From positions 43,937-107,936 of the forward strand of contig URHP01000001.1 in NCBI GenBank assembly GCA_900547645.1: a stretch of 64,000 nt of DNA, in the 5' to 3' direction. Made by a program: the position numbers and the translations under genes. Position 1 is the first letter of the stretch, and every line of letters starts with the position of its first letter. This document shows positions 38,522 to 47,206 of this stretch, one piece after another. Below the pieces are notes generated by a model, which had not been told where the DNA came from, searched no databases, and saw only the letters and a list, made by a program, of their open reading frames with translations. The stretch comes from an uncultured Eubacteriales bacterium. Lineage in GTDB: Bacteria > Bacillota > Clostridia > Christensenellales > Borkfalkiaceae.

Positions 38522-39262
38522 TTACTGCCAATCGCAGACGTTCACCCACTTGTCGAGAAATTCCTTTTCCTCCGGCTTGCCCTTGACGGACTGGGACGCC
38601 GCAACGATGGGCAGGATGCGCTGCACGTACTGGATCGCCGTGTCCGTCTTGGTGCAGAAGAGATTGAGGTACTTTTCCGCAAGCTCGTCCTTGCCCTGCA
38701 GTTTGAAGATGAGATAGGTGCGCGCCGCGTCCGCCGAGCCGTTGCCCTGCGTGGCGTGCGACCAGTCGACGATGTAGGGCGTGCCGTCCTTGGTGATGAT
38801 GATGTTGCTGGGCTGGAAATCGCCGTGGCACAGCTTGTTGTGGCGGGGCAGCCCGTCGAGCCGCATGTGCAGATCGTAGCGCACGGTGGCGGGATAGGCG
38901 CTTGCCGAGATCTTCATGTGCATCTTGTCGCGCAGGTGTCCCAGAAGCGGAACGCGCTCTTTGCTCATGCGGATCTGCAGATCGACGAAGAAATTGAGAT
39001 ATTCGTCTTCCTTTTCGGGGTGCTTCTGCATGAGCGCTTCCAGCGTCTCCCCTTCGACCAGCTCGCGCACGATCGCCCATCTGCCGTCCACGACCGTGAC
39101 GGCAAGGATCTTGGGGATGTTCAGGCTCGTTTCCTCGACGCGCGCCTGATTGAGCGCCTCGTTCAGGATGTTCGCCTTGGAATAGCTCTCGTCAAACGAC
39201 TTGATGAGCTTGTCCCCGTCGCGGTAGAATTTCTTCCCTGCGCTTTCGTAAATGAGTTCCAT
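38522..39262 (-). CDS. Aminoglycoside phosphotransferase/choline kinase-like protein
   Basis: 246 residues. Protein-kinase-like fold: glycine-poor N-lobe (KLIKSFDESYSKANILNEALNQARVEE), AIVRELVEGETLEAL, catalytic loop LCHGDFQPSNII (H-G-D-x4-N near 143-154) and metal site YIVDWSHATQGNGSADAART. These enzymes phosphorylate small molecules; the family has many non-resistance members, so a resistance role should not be assumed. Own promoter with a long leader and a GGAGGAGAAAG ribosome binding site. Confidence 0.82.
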   Translation of the reverse strand: MELIYESAGKKFYRDGDKLIKSFDESYSKANILNEALNQARVEETSLNIPKILAVTVVDGRWAIVRELVEGETLEALMQKHPEKEDEYLNFFVDLQIRMSKERVPLLGHLRDKMHMKISASAYPATVRYDLHMRLDGLPRHNKLCHGDFQPSNIIITKDGTPYIVDWSHATQGNGSADAARTYLIFKLQGKDELAEKYLNLFCTKTDTAIQYVQRILPIVAASQSVKGKPEEKEFLDKWVNVCDWQ

Positions 39263-39319
39263 AGTTTCTTTCTCCTCCTTATCCGCGGGGATCTATCCCG
39301 CAATGCTTTTCCGCTCCTT

Positions 39320-39348
39320 ATTATATACGATAACCCGCCGGTTGTAAA
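39320..39348 (-). promoter_or_regulatory. Promoter of the kinase-like gene
   Basis: TTTACA (39348..39343), 17-base spacer, TATAAT (39325..39320). Confidence 0.82.
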
Positions 39349-39471
39349 TACCTTTTCCGAAAATTCTCCGCCGGAATTTTTGTATGCGGATCATGCGCGC
39401 CGCAAAGTTTCCCGCATTCGGGGAAGCGGCGCGCCCGTACGATGCGGCGCCGGACGCGCCGGAAAACAAAC

Positions 39472-39495
39472 GCGCCGCGGCAGCCGCCGCGGCGC
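39472..39495 (-). terminator. Terminator after the 39502 gene
   Basis: Stem GCGCCGCGGC / GCCGCGGCGC with a four-base loop; GTTTGTTTT follows on the minus strand. Confidence 0.72.
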
Positions 39496-39501
39496 ATCGG
39501 G

Positions 39502-40416
39502 TTACGCTTCCTCTTCCGCATCCTCTTCGCCCGAACCGAGCGCAAGGTCGATGCAGGCAATTTTTTCTTCCATGGCTTCGAGTTCCGCGCCCTCTTCGGT
39601 AGACGAGAGCTTTTCGTTGTCGCGGCACAGCCGCACGGCAACGAGCAGCTTGCGCGAGAAGAACACAAGGAACACAAACGCCGCAAACGTGAGCACGCCG
39701 AACACGATCGTAAGGATGGTGGGCACATTGCTCTGCGTCCGCAGCAGAAAACCCGAACTGACCGCAATGCCGACGGCAAACACGACGAGCGCCGCAAGGC
39801 TCGCGAGAAAGCGCGCGAGGTAGTACCTGCGGTTGGCGGCAAAGGGCGCGCGGCGCTCCTCCTGCGCCGCCGAGACGCGCTCGCGCAGCGGCTGCGCCTG
39901 CGCATCCGTCCTTTCGCGCTCCGCCCGCAGCGTCTCCCCGAAGACGTCCAGAACGCGGCTGCGGCACGCCTCGCCCGCCGCAGCAAATTCCTCCGCGTTC
40001 GTCCGCTCCCAGAGCGGCTGCGCATTCGTATAATTTTCCGTGACCGCGGCAAAGAGCTTTTCCTCCGCCGCCTCCGCGTACTCATATCCGAGCGCCGCGC
40101 GGAATTCCTCCGCCGCCGCGGGATAATCGCCCGCCGCGAACTTTTCGTCGCCCGCCGCAATGTGCTGTTCGCACGCCGCGTGCGCCTCCGCGCGCAGGCG
40201 CTCCCTGCGCTCCAGCTCCTCTTTGAGCTGGGAGGGCGTGAGTCCGACGAGCGCTTCGTCATATTCCTCCCCGTCAAATTCGAGGGTGTAATCGTCCGCC
40301 TCTTCTTCGGGGAGCTCCGCGTCCGTGGAGCGTTCGTCCACGACGTCTTCTTCCCCGTCCGTGCGCTTTTTCTTTACGCCGCGCAATTCGTCTTTGTCGA
40401 TGAGTCTTTCTTCCAT
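39502..40416 (-). CDS. Unknown membrane protein with acidic and helical N-terminal region
   Basis: 304 residues from the ATG at 40416 (ribosome binding site AAGGAGAAAG). N-terminal acidic segment, then Ala/Glu-rich helices with a TPR-like stretch (AAGDEKFAAGDYPAAAEEFRAAL, ~100-122), further helices, two membrane helices (LARFLASLAALVVFAVGIAVSSGF and VPTILTIVFGVLTFAAFVFLVFFS, ~215-270), and an acidic tail. No family recognised. It follows ispE in the position where Bacillus has purR. High GC and charged composition match the neighbours. Confidence 0.65.
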   Translation of the reverse strand: MEERLIDKDELRGVKKKRTDGEEDVVDERSTDAELPEEEADDYTLEFDGEEYDEALVGLTPSQLKEELERRERLRAEAHAACEQHIAAGDEKFAAGDYPAAAEEFRAALGYEYAEAAEEKLFAAVTENYTNAQPLWERTNAEEFAAAGEACRSRVLDVFGETLRAERERTDAQAQPLRERVSAAQEERRAPFAANRRYYLARFLASLAALVVFAVGIAVSSGFLLRTQSNVPTILTIVFGVLTFAAFVFLVFFSRKLLVAVRLCRDNEKLSSTEEGAELEAMEEKIACIDLALGSGEEDAEEEA

Positions 40417-40459
40417 TTCTTTCTCCTTCCGCGCCCGCGGAGGGCGCGTTCCGCGCTTG

Positions 40460-41314
40460 TCAGATGAACGGGGCGACGGTGCGCACGCACAGCGCCGCCG
40501 CTTCCCCCGCATAGGTCCGCGCCGCCGCAAGGCACTCCGCTTCCTGTGCGAATACGGCGTAACACGCGCTGCCCGAACCCGTCATGCCCGCGCCGTAAGG
40601 GGAGAGCGCCGCCGCTTCCCGCAGCGTACGCCCGATCTGCGCATCGCACGAGCATGCCGCCCGCGTGAGGGCGTTGCCGAAGACACGCGCCGCGCGCGCC
40701 CCCTCCGCCTTCAGAAGGGCGATCGCCCTCTCCGTCCCGGGAGCCTGCCGCGCGCCGAGACGGTCATATGCCGCAAAGCACCGCGCGGTGGGCATGCCCG
40801 CCTGCGGACAGAGGATCAGCAGATAAAAACAAGGCATGTCCGCGATCGGCTGCACCCGTTCGCCCCTTCCCGTGATCCGGGCATACCCGCCCGTGAGGAG
40901 GTACCCCGTGTCGCTTCCGAGCGCATCGGCGACGGCTTTCAGCCGCACCGTGTCCGTGACCGCATACAGCCGCGCAAGGGCGTTCAGCACCCCCGCCGCG
41001 TCCGCCGAGGAGCTGCCCAGCCCCGCGCCGACCGGAATGCGGCGTTCGATTGCGATGTCCGCGCCGTCCGTGCCGAATTCCCGCACGAACGCCTGCGCCG
41101 CGCGCAGGGCGTTGCTGTCGGGCGCGATCGCCTCCGCTCCGACGCCGCGCATCGCCACGGTGCAGTCCGCATCCGTACGGCGGCGCGCCGTCACCCTGTC
41201 GCACAGGTCCACGGTGCTGACGAGGGAATCGAGCAGATGATACCCCCCCTCCCGTCCGAGAATATCGAGCGTGAAGTTGACCTTCGCATAGGCGCTGACG
41301 CTGATTTGTTCCAT
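40460..41314 (-). CDS. ispE: 4-diphosphocytidyl-2-C-methyl-D-erythritol kinase
   Basis: 284 residues from the ATG at 41314 (MEQISVSAYAKVNFTLDILG). GHMP kinase of the MEP isoprenoid pathway. Motifs are AYAKVNFTLDILGR at the N-terminus, the ATP loop PVGAGLGSSSADAAGVLNAL (~95-114), and MTGSGSACYAVF near the C-terminus. The upstream ATG at 41323 sits inside the -10 box, so it cannot be the start; the chosen ATG lies 7 bases after the -10 and has no ribosome binding site, predicting a leaderless mRNA. The veg/SipL-like/ispE neighbourhood is typical of Clostridia. Confidence 0.95.
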   Translation of the reverse strand: MEQISVSAYAKVNFTLDILGREGGYHLLDSLVSTVDLCDRVTARRRTDADCTVAMRGVGAEAIAPDSNALRAAQAFVREFGTDGADIAIERRIPVGAGLGSSSADAAGVLNALARLYAVTDTVRLKAVADALGSDTGYLLTGGYARITGRGERVQPIADMPCFYLLILCPQAGMPTARCFAAYDRLGARQAPGTERAIALLKAEGARAARVFGNALTRAACSCDAQIGRTLREAAALSPYGAGMTGSGSACYAVFAQEAECLAAARTYAGEAAALCVRTVAPFI

Positions 41315-41321
41315 CTTTGCC

Positions 41322-41350
41322 ATTGTAGCACATTTTCACACGCTTGGCAA
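41322..41350 (-). promoter_or_regulatory. ispE promoter (predicted leaderless)
   Basis: TTGCCA (41350..41345), 17-base spacer ending TGC, TACAAT (41327..41322), then GGCAAAG and the ATG. Confidence 0.82.
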
Positions 41351-41387
41351 GAAAGTTCGCATGAAAATTACGGGACGGCGCAAAGAA

Positions 41388-41421
41388 AGGACATTCCCGC
41401 AGGTCCGCGCGGGAATGTCCT
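41388..41421 (-). terminator. Terminator after the SipL-like gene
   Basis: A 13-base stem AGGACATTCCCGC / GCGGGAATGTCCT; TTTCTTTG follows on the minus strand. Confidence 0.75.
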
Positions 41422-41445
41422 GTAACCCTGTCTTGTGCGCCGCGC

Positions 41446-42915
41446 TCAGAGCGCCTTTTTGCGGTAGATGACGACGCGCTGCCCTTCGCGGATGGGGAAT
41501 TCAAGATCGGGATTGCTCTCCACGACTTCCTCGGGCGACTTGTTCAGCCGCTTGGCGAGTTCCCACAGCCCGTCGCCCGCGCGCGGGACATAGACGCTGA
41601 CCGCGCAGTTGTTTTCGGGCACGGGTTCCCCCTCCTCGGCGGACGCGACCAGCCGCGCCGAAGCGTGCAGCCGTTCGGTGAGCGTAAACTTGAGCGTCGC
41701 TTCGGCGTCGATCGTGCCCTCTTCCTTCTGGCGCGCGCTCATGCCGCAGGCAATGACGTCGATGTCCGCGTTCTCCGCCTGTACGGGAACGGAGAACGGC
41801 AGGCTCATTTCGATGCCGCGGCGGCTGCCGTCCGATGCGCGCACGAGCAGCGTGGCGAGCGCGACGCCCTCCGCGCGCATGCCGTTTTCCCCGCGTACGA
41901 GATTTGCTTCCGCGCGCTGGAGCGTGACCGCCTGCAGCGTATCCGAAAAATCCAGCCCCGAGGAGAGCGCCGCCCGCCCCGAGACGCGCTCGGTAAACTG
42001 CGTCGTTTCGCCCGTTCCCTCGCTGCCGCTCTCGGAGAAGGAGAGTTTCACGCGGTTGGTGCGCGAGAAGGCGTCCGTCACGCCGTCTACGGCAACTTCC
42101 TCGCAGATGACGCCCTGCGCGCGCAGGACGAGCGTCGCGCGGATGCGGCACTTCCCCTTTTCCTCGTCCGCGTCGGCGGTGAGATTGACTTCCGCAACGG
42201 CGACTTTGACCTGCGCACGGCAGCCCGCCTGCGCCGCGTCCGAAGGAATGTCGATGCGGAAGGGAATGAGCCGTTCGAAGGACGCAAGATCGTCTCCGCG
42301 CATGGCGAGCACGCCGAGGAAGACCTCCCCTTCCGCCCGCAGCGTACCGGCGCCGCAGGACACGGCGGTAATGTGTACGGTCTCCGCATGCTGCAGGATA
42401 TCGCCGATGCGCTCCACTTCGAAATCGTCCTCCACCTCCGTCGCCCCCTCGGCAAGGTGCGCGGTATAGACGGCGACGGGATCGCGCCGGCATACGAGAT
42501 CGCCGCCCGAAAGATAGTCGAACGTCTGCTCGCCGAACAGGGCAAGGTCCGCGCCGAGCAGCGCCGTCACAAAGATGCTCGCGCCCTCCTTGCGCACCGA
42601 CACGTTTTCGACGGCGAGCTGCGCGCACACGGTCTGGGCGGGCACGACGCGCTCGTCACGGGCGACCGCCGAAAATTCCACGCCCTTCTCGGCGCGGCAG
42701 ACGCGCCTGTCGGCGTCCTCATACACAATGGAAAAGTGTGCGCGTCCGTAGTAGCGCACCTCGCCGTTGCCCGCCTCCGCGCCCGCAAGATGCGCGGTCG
42801 CGCATGCCGAAAGCACCGTCTCCGTCTCGGGAAAACGGCACTCCACCGCCGTCTGCGCGCTCAGCCCGAACAATTTGCCGTACCCGCGGAAGGTCTCCGT
42901 CTGCGTCTTCATCAT
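41446..42915 (-). CDS. sipL: SipL-like spore coat morphogenesis protein (DUF3794 repeats + LysM)
   Basis: 489 residues from the first of two ATGs (GGAGG eight bases upstream). Three DUF3794/SPOCS-like repeats can be traced (around residues 20-150, 160-290, 300-420), and a C-terminal LysM domain (VYVPRAGDGLWELAKRLNKSPEEVVESNPDLEFPIREGQRVVIY). SipL of Clostridioides difficile binds SpoIVA through LysM to anchor the coat. The position between veg and ispE fits clostridial gene order. No sigma-E promoter was convincing upstream. Confidence 0.85.
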   Translation of the reverse strand: MMKTQTETFRGYGKLFGLSAQTAVECRFPETETVLSACATAHLAGAEAGNGEVRYYGRAHFSIVYEDADRRVCRAEKGVEFSAVARDERVVPAQTVCAQLAVENVSVRKEGASIFVTALLGADLALFGEQTFDYLSGGDLVCRRDPVAVYTAHLAEGATEVEDDFEVERIGDILQHAETVHITAVSCGAGTLRAEGEVFLGVLAMRGDDLASFERLIPFRIDIPSDAAQAGCRAQVKVAVAEVNLTADADEEKGKCRIRATLVLRAQGVICEEVAVDGVTDAFSRTNRVKLSFSESGSEGTGETTQFTERVSGRAALSSGLDFSDTLQAVTLQRAEANLVRGENGMRAEGVALATLLVRASDGSRRGIEMSLPFSVPVQAENADIDVIACGMSARQKEEGTIDAEATLKFTLTERLHASARLVASAEEGEPVPENNCAVSVYVPRAGDGLWELAKRLNKSPEEVVESNPDLEFPIREGQRVVIYRKKAL

Positions 42916-43113
42916 GATGATCGCCTCCTGCATAATGTTTGGAAAACAATTGCGCGGAAGACCGCAGGCAAGGGCGCGGCGCTCCGCAAAACATGTTTTT
43001 CAACGATTTTCCCTTCATCGTATGCGCAGGGACCGCCGCGTATGCCTGAAAAATCGCGTCGAAGCGGGACCGATCGGGGTATATTTTTCGGGAAGAATGT
43101 CAAAAACCACGGC

Positions 43114-43371
43114 ATGATCAAGCCGAACAACGACATTGCGCGCGTCAAGCGCCGCATCCGCGACTACCAATCCAAGCAGGTGGACGTCACCGTCCGCCTG
43201 GGGCGCAACAAAGTGCAGCGCTTCTGCGGCATTCTGACGGGCGTGTACCCCGCCCTGTTCACCGTCCGTCCCGACGACGAAAATTTTCTGGGCAAGACCG
43301 CCTATTCCTACGCCGAAGTGCTGTGCGGAAGCATCGACGTGAAACTCGCCTCCTCCGAATCCGACAAATGA
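43114..43371 (+). CDS. veg: Veg-family protein
   Basis: 85 residues from the ATG at 43114 (MIKPNNDIARVKRRIRDY). Veg (DUF1021) pattern is VDVTVRLGRNKVQRFCGILTGVYPALFTVRP and TAYSYAEVLCGSIDVKL. In Bacillus, Veg stimulates biofilm formation. The start is weak: no ribosome binding site is visible. An in-frame ATG at 43039 would add 25 residues not expected for the family. Divergent from the SipL-like gene. Confidence 0.85.
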   Translation: MIKPNNDIARVKRRIRDYQSKQVDVTVRLGRNKVQRFCGILTGVYPALFTVRPDDENFLGKTAYSYAEVLCGSIDVKLASSESDK

Positions 43372-43381
43372 ATCAAAAAAA

Positions 43382-43412
43382 TCATCCCGCAAAAAAACAT
43401 TCTGCGGGATGA
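43382..43412 (+). terminator. Hairpin after veg
   Basis: Stem TCATCCCGCA / TGCGGGATGA with an A-rich loop. The T-tract is poor, so the next hairpin may be the real stop. Confidence 0.5.
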
Positions 43413-43425
43413 CCGATGAAAAAAA

Positions 43426-43460
43426 ACCGCGCCGACGGGCACTTTTCCCGTCGGCGCGGT
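43426..43460. terminator. Bidirectional terminator between veg and the MreB-like gene
   Basis: Stem ACCGCGCCGACGGG / CCCGTCGGCGCGGT with T-runs on both strands. Confidence 0.88.
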
Positions 43461-43474
43461 GATTTTTTTGTCCG

Positions 43475-44461
43475 TCAGCGGAGTTCGATGCGGCGCAGCA
43501 GAGCGCCGTTCCCGATGGCGCGGCCGCCGCCCAGAACGATCGCCATCTGCGCATCCCCGCCGACGTGCGCCTCCATCTGCAGCCGCTCGGAGACGTAGTC
43601 CGCGAATCCCGCGATCTGCGTCACGCCGCCCGCCAGATAGATGCCGTTCTTGCACATGACGGCGGAGACCTCCGCAGGAAGCTTTTTCAGAACGAGTTCG
43701 GCATATTCGATGACTTTGTCCACATAGATGCGCACGGGGAACGCAATGTCCGCCGAAGAGACGGAGACGGAGCGCGGCTTGCCCGTGGTGATGTCCCGTC
43801 CGTTGACGATGGTGCTCTGATTGTCGTTTTCAATGAGGCTGCCCACCGTATTTTTGAGTTTTTCGCTCGTGAGAGAGCCGATCTTCAGGTTGAAGGTCTC
43901 GGCGACATGGTCGATGATATGCACGTCCATGTTGTTGCCGCCCACGTTCATCGTCAGCCCCGCGATGACGCCGTCCAGCGAAAAGGCGGCGCAGGAAGTT
44001 TTGCCCGCGCCCATATCCACCGCGAAGACGGGATTGGATTCGGAGAGCGGCACGTCCTGCCCGAGCACGGCGAGATAGGGCGTCTCCGCAAAGGACACGC
44101 GGGAGAGCCCCGCCGCCCTTGCGACGCGGCAGTATTTTTCGCGCGATGCGACGCTGCACGCGCAGGGGACGCAGAAGAGCGCCTCCACGGAGAAGGCGCG
44201 CCGCACCACCTTGCGCAGGAAGTATTCGAGCAGCGCGGAGGCGCAGCGCTCGTCCACGATCTCCCCCTCATAGACGGGGAAGCAGACGTCGGTCAGCTCC
44301 GCCGTCTTGCCGAGGAGCCGCTTCGCCTCGCTGCCGAAGGCGCGGATCTCGCCCGTCTCCTTCTGCACGGTGACGCACGTCGGCTCGGCAAGCACGATCC
44401 CGCTCCCGATTTTGTAAATTTTCGTGACCGAAGTCCCGAAGTCGATGGCAAGTCTGAGCAT
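43475..44461 (-). CDS. mreB: MreB/Mbl-like actin homologue
   Basis: 328 residues. Actin-fold phosphate loops LAIDFGTSVTKIYK (residue 4) and FAVDMGAGKTSCAAFSLDG (~147), NVGGNNMDVHIIDH and the adenosine motif GIYLAGGVTQIAGFADYVSERL. It should form membrane-associated filaments guiding cell-wall synthesis. It follows maf, as in the common maf-mreB arrangement, but mreC and mreD do not follow. Divergence from canonical MreB is visible (extra cysteines), so an Mbl- or MreBH-like paralogue is also possible. Confidence 0.85.
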   Translation of the reverse strand: MLRLAIDFGTSVTKIYKIGSGIVLAEPTCVTVQKETGEIRAFGSEAKRLLGKTAELTDVCFPVYEGEIVDERCASALLEYFLRKVVRRAFSVEALFCVPCACSVASREKYCRVARAAGLSRVSFAETPYLAVLGQDVPLSESNPVFAVDMGAGKTSCAAFSLDGVIAGLTMNVGGNNMDVHIIDHVAETFNLKIGSLTSEKLKNTVGSLIENDNQSTIVNGRDITTGKPRSVSVSSADIAFPVRIYVDKVIEYAELVLKKLPAEVSAVMCKNGIYLAGGVTQIAGFADYVSERLQMEAHVGGDAQMAIVLGGGRAIGNGALLRRIELR

Positions 44462-44482
44462 AGTGTTTCCTCTGTAAAAACT

Positions 44483-45037
44483 TCAAAGAAGGCGCGCCGC
44501 ACGCAGCATGCCGCCCAGCAGTTCGACGGGCAGTCCCACCACGTTGGAAAAGCTGCCTTCGTAGCGCGCGACGAACGGATAGCCGTCCTGGATCCCGTAT
44601 GCGCCCGCCTTGTCCATGGGCAGCCCGCTTGCGACGTACCGCCCGATGAGTTCCTCCGAAAGCGCCGAAAAGACCACGCGCGTGGCGGCGACGTCCGCGT
44701 ACTCTTTTCCGCCCGCGATCAGGCACACGCCCGTATACACAACGTGCTCCCTTCCGCTCAGACGGCGCAAAATCGCCGCAGCGTCCGCCGCATCCTTGGG
44801 TTTTCCGAGCAGGGCGCCGTCCAGACAGACGACGGTGTCCGCACCGAGCACCGCGGCATCCGCACGGCGGGAAGCGACGTCGCGCGCCTTCCCGCATGCA
44901 TTGGCAAGAGCCGCCTCATACGCAGGGAGCCCCGCGCCCCTTTCCTCGAAGCGCGAGGGCTCCACCTCGAATTCGGATATGAACTGCGCGAGCAGTTCCC
45001 GCCTGCGCGGAGAGTTGCTCGCAAGGATCAATTTCAC
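44483..45037 (-). CDS. maf: Maf-type nucleotide pyrophosphatase
   Basis: 184 residues from a GTG at 45037 (GTG-AAA-TTG-ATC, i.e. M-KLILASNSPRRRELL), ribosome binding site GGAG. Motifs are ASNSPRRRELL at the N-terminus, VLGADTVVCLDGALLGKPKDAADAAAILRRLSG in the centre, and YGIQDGYPFVARYEGSFSNVVGLPVELL at the end. Maf proteins hydrolyse non-canonical or modified NTPs. The start overlaps the ppx stop (GTGA). Confidence 0.93.
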   Translation of the reverse strand: MKLILASNSPRRRELLAQFISEFEVEPSRFEERGAGLPAYEAALANACGKARDVASRRADAAVLGADTVVCLDGALLGKPKDAADAAAILRRLSGREHVVYTGVCLIAGGKEYADVAATRVVFSALSEELIGRYVASGLPMDKAGAYGIQDGYPFVARYEGSFSNVVGLPVELLGGMLRAARLL

Positions 45038-46581
45038 AGGATCTCCAGATTCTTCTTGAACGTGCGCTTGAAATCGGGGCCGACCTCCATCGCCTGGCGG
45101 ATCTCCAGCGCGGCGTCGCCCGCAAGCTCCGTCTTCATGATGACGGAATCGCCCAGAACGTCGCAGTTGATGCCCGTCACCACGCCCATGCCGCTGCGGT
45201 CGAGCGCTTCGCCGATGCGCAGCAGAACGCCGAGCTTTCTCACGACGTCCAGATCCTCGTCGCTCACGATATCCTTGTAGCGCGCCCATTCGGCCGCATT
45301 GATGTCCTCCCGCTTATGACATCCCGCCACAAAGGCGGCGAGCACGATCTCGCGGTGCGTTGCGCCGTACACGCCCGAATTGAGGATCATATAGCGGCTG
45401 TGCTGCTGATGATTGTAGTAGCGCACGCGCAGCCCGCAGTCGTGCAGGCTTGCGGCGATCTTGAGCACTTTCAGATAGACGCGCGGGAATTTGTGCAGCA
45501 CGCGCAGCTGCTTGAACAGTTGAATGGAGAGGCGCACCGTGTGCTCGACGTGCTTTTCGTTGCAGCCGTAGTAATTGACGAGCGTGTTCAGCGAATAGCT
45601 CAGAACGTCGAGGATGGGGCGTTCCACCGTCTGCGGCACCGCCTGATTGAACATGATGCCCTCCCGCAGTCCGCAGCCGCTCACCGTGAACGACTCGATA
45701 TGCAGATAGTCGGTAAACGCCTTGATGATGGCGAGCGCGGCGGGCATGATGTCCGCACGGGCGGGCGAAAGTCCGCGGATGCGCTTGCGTTTTTCCACGT
45801 CCAGAACGCGCACCATCTCATAGATGGAGCGGAAATCTTCCACCGCGAAGGAATAATTGTGCACGGTGTTGAGCGGATACTTGCGCACCAGACGGTTGAT
45901 CTTGTACAGATTGCGGAACGAACCGCCCACGCCGATCATCTGCACGTCCGGTTCGACGTCCGCCAGCCAGCCGATCTTTTTGAACTGCTCGGTGAAAAAT
46001 TCCTCGATCTTTGCGGTCTGCTCCTCGGGCGAGACGCCGTCGTCCGCAAACAGGTCGGTCAGCGTGACCGCACCGAAGGAGAGCGAGGCATAATTGAGCA
46101 CCGTACGGCGATTATAATAGATGATCTTGGTGCTTCCGCCGCCGATCTCGAGGATGATCCCCTTGGGAATATCCATCGAATTGATGACGCCGCGGTAGAC
46201 GAGCGCAGCCTCCTCTTCCTCGGACAGCACGTCCACGCGGATGCCGCACGTCGCCTGGATCTCATCCAGAAAGGAGCGCTGGTTTTTGGCGCGGCGCACC
46301 GCCGCCGTCGCAACGGCGATGATGCGCGTGACGTTGCTCGCGTCGCACAGGCGCTTGAACATTTTCAGCGTGCGGATGGTCTCCGCCACGCGCTGCGGCT
46401 TCAGAAATCCGTCGCGGTCCATATCCTGACCGAGGCGGACGCTTTCTTTCAGCTCATCCTCGACCATAAAGTGATTGCCGAACAGCTTTACGATGACAAG
46501 GCGCGCGGAATTGGAACCGAGATCGATGATCCCGATGCGCTCCGACGCCCTTTCCTGCAATTCGGAAGAAGTGTTTTCCAT
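45034..46581 (-). CDS. ppx: Ppx/GppA phosphatase family protein
   Basis: 515 residues. N-terminal actin-like phosphatase: IGIIDLGSNSARLVIVKL (~16), ATAAVRRAKNQRSFLDEI, GIILEIGGGSTKIIYYN (~135), GVGGSFRNLYKIN. C-terminal HD-like region with AASLHDCGLRVRYYNHQQHS. Such enzymes degrade polyphosphate or (p)ppGpp 5'-phosphate. Led by its own promoter with a ~110-base leader; followed by maf and the MreB-like gene with overlaps or short gaps. Confidence 0.92.
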   Translation of the reverse strand: MENTSSELQERASERIGIIDLGSNSARLVIVKLFGNHFMVEDELKESVRLGQDMDRDGFLKPQRVAETIRTLKMFKRLCDASNVTRIIAVATAAVRRAKNQRSFLDEIQATCGIRVDVLSEEEEAALVYRGVINSMDIPKGIILEIGGGSTKIIYYNRRTVLNYASLSFGAVTLTDLFADDGVSPEEQTAKIEEFFTEQFKKIGWLADVEPDVQMIGVGGSFRNLYKINRLVRKYPLNTVHNYSFAVEDFRSIYEMVRVLDVEKRKRIRGLSPARADIMPAALAIIKAFTDYLHIESFTVSGCGLREGIMFNQAVPQTVERPILDVLSYSLNTLVNYYGCNEKHVEHTVRLSIQLFKQLRVLHKFPRVYLKVLKIAASLHDCGLRVRYYNHQQHSRYMILNSGVYGATHREIVLAAFVAGCHKREDINAAEWARYKDIVSDEDLDVVRKLGVLLRIGEALDRSGMGVVTGINCDVLGDSVIMKTELAGDAALEIRQAMEVGPDFKRTFKKNLEIL

Positions 46582-46701
46582 GATTCGTTCCCGTCCTTTT
46601 GCGTGAGATTTCGGACTCCCCGTCCGATCGGGCGAACGATTCAGGGCATCCCCAATCCTGCGTACCCTGATAATGCCCCTATTCTTTATGAACTCTATCC
46701 C

Positions 46702-46730
46702 ATTTTACCACACGCAAAGCGGTTTGTCCA
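46702..46730 (-). promoter_or_regulatory. ppx operon promoter
   Basis: TGGACA (46730..46725), 17-base spacer, TAAAAT (46707..46702). The leader to the ppx ATG is about 110 bases, with no recognised riboswitch. Confidence 0.75.
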
Positions 46731-46831
46731 TACCCTTTTGCAAAAAATTTTCATTCTTTCGGCAAAAAATCCGCAATTTGCCGCCTTTTTCCCCGAAAAC
46801 ACATGAAACTTGTGCGGTTTTTTCGAAAAAC

Positions 46832-47206
46832 TCAGCCCCGCGCGGGTCTTTTGCGGAAAACCGCGCGCAGGCGCACCAGCGCGAGGGCGATGAGAAAGAC
46901 GCCGAACCCGCGTTCCAACACGTCGGACGGCAGATGCGCGGCGAGCAGCGCGGTCAGCGCGGAAAACGCGAGCGCGGACAGCGCGAGAGGCAGCAGTCCC
47001 TCCCCCTTCAGCAGCCCGCTTTTTGCATGCACGGGGAGCGCAAACGCCGCCATGGGCAGAAAAGAGACGAGGTTGATCCCCTGCGCCGCAGCCTGCCCGA
47101 CGCCGAAGAGCGTCAGAAGCGGAATGAGCGCCGTCCCGCCGCCCATACCCATGCCGCCCAGCAGTCCCCCCGCAAGTCCGCACAGAAACAACGTCAGAAA
47201 CGCCAT
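46832..47206 (-). CDS. Half-size TauE/SafE-like permease, second subunit
   Basis: 124 residues from the ATG at 47206, inside the end of the partner gene (13-base overlap). Hydrophobic throughout with ~4 membrane helices. The glycine-rich motif GLAGGLLGGMGMGGGTALIPLL at the N-terminus is the TauE/SafE (DUF81) repeat signature. Full-size members (~250 residues) carry two such repeats in one chain; here each gene supplies one. Probably anion (sulfite/sulfoacetate-type) export, substrate unknown. Confidence 0.78.
   Translation of the reverse strand: MAFLTLFLCGLAGGLLGGMGMGGGTALIPLLTLFGVGQAAAQGINLVSFLPMAAFALPVHAKSGLLKGEGLLPLALSALAFSALTALLAAHLPSDVLERGFGVFLIALALVRLRAVFRKRPARG

Noticed and set aside
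38522-39262. Kinase-like gene as an antibiotic resistance determinant
   Set aside because: Only the general phosphotransferase motifs are visible; the family is broad and the genomic context is housekeeping.
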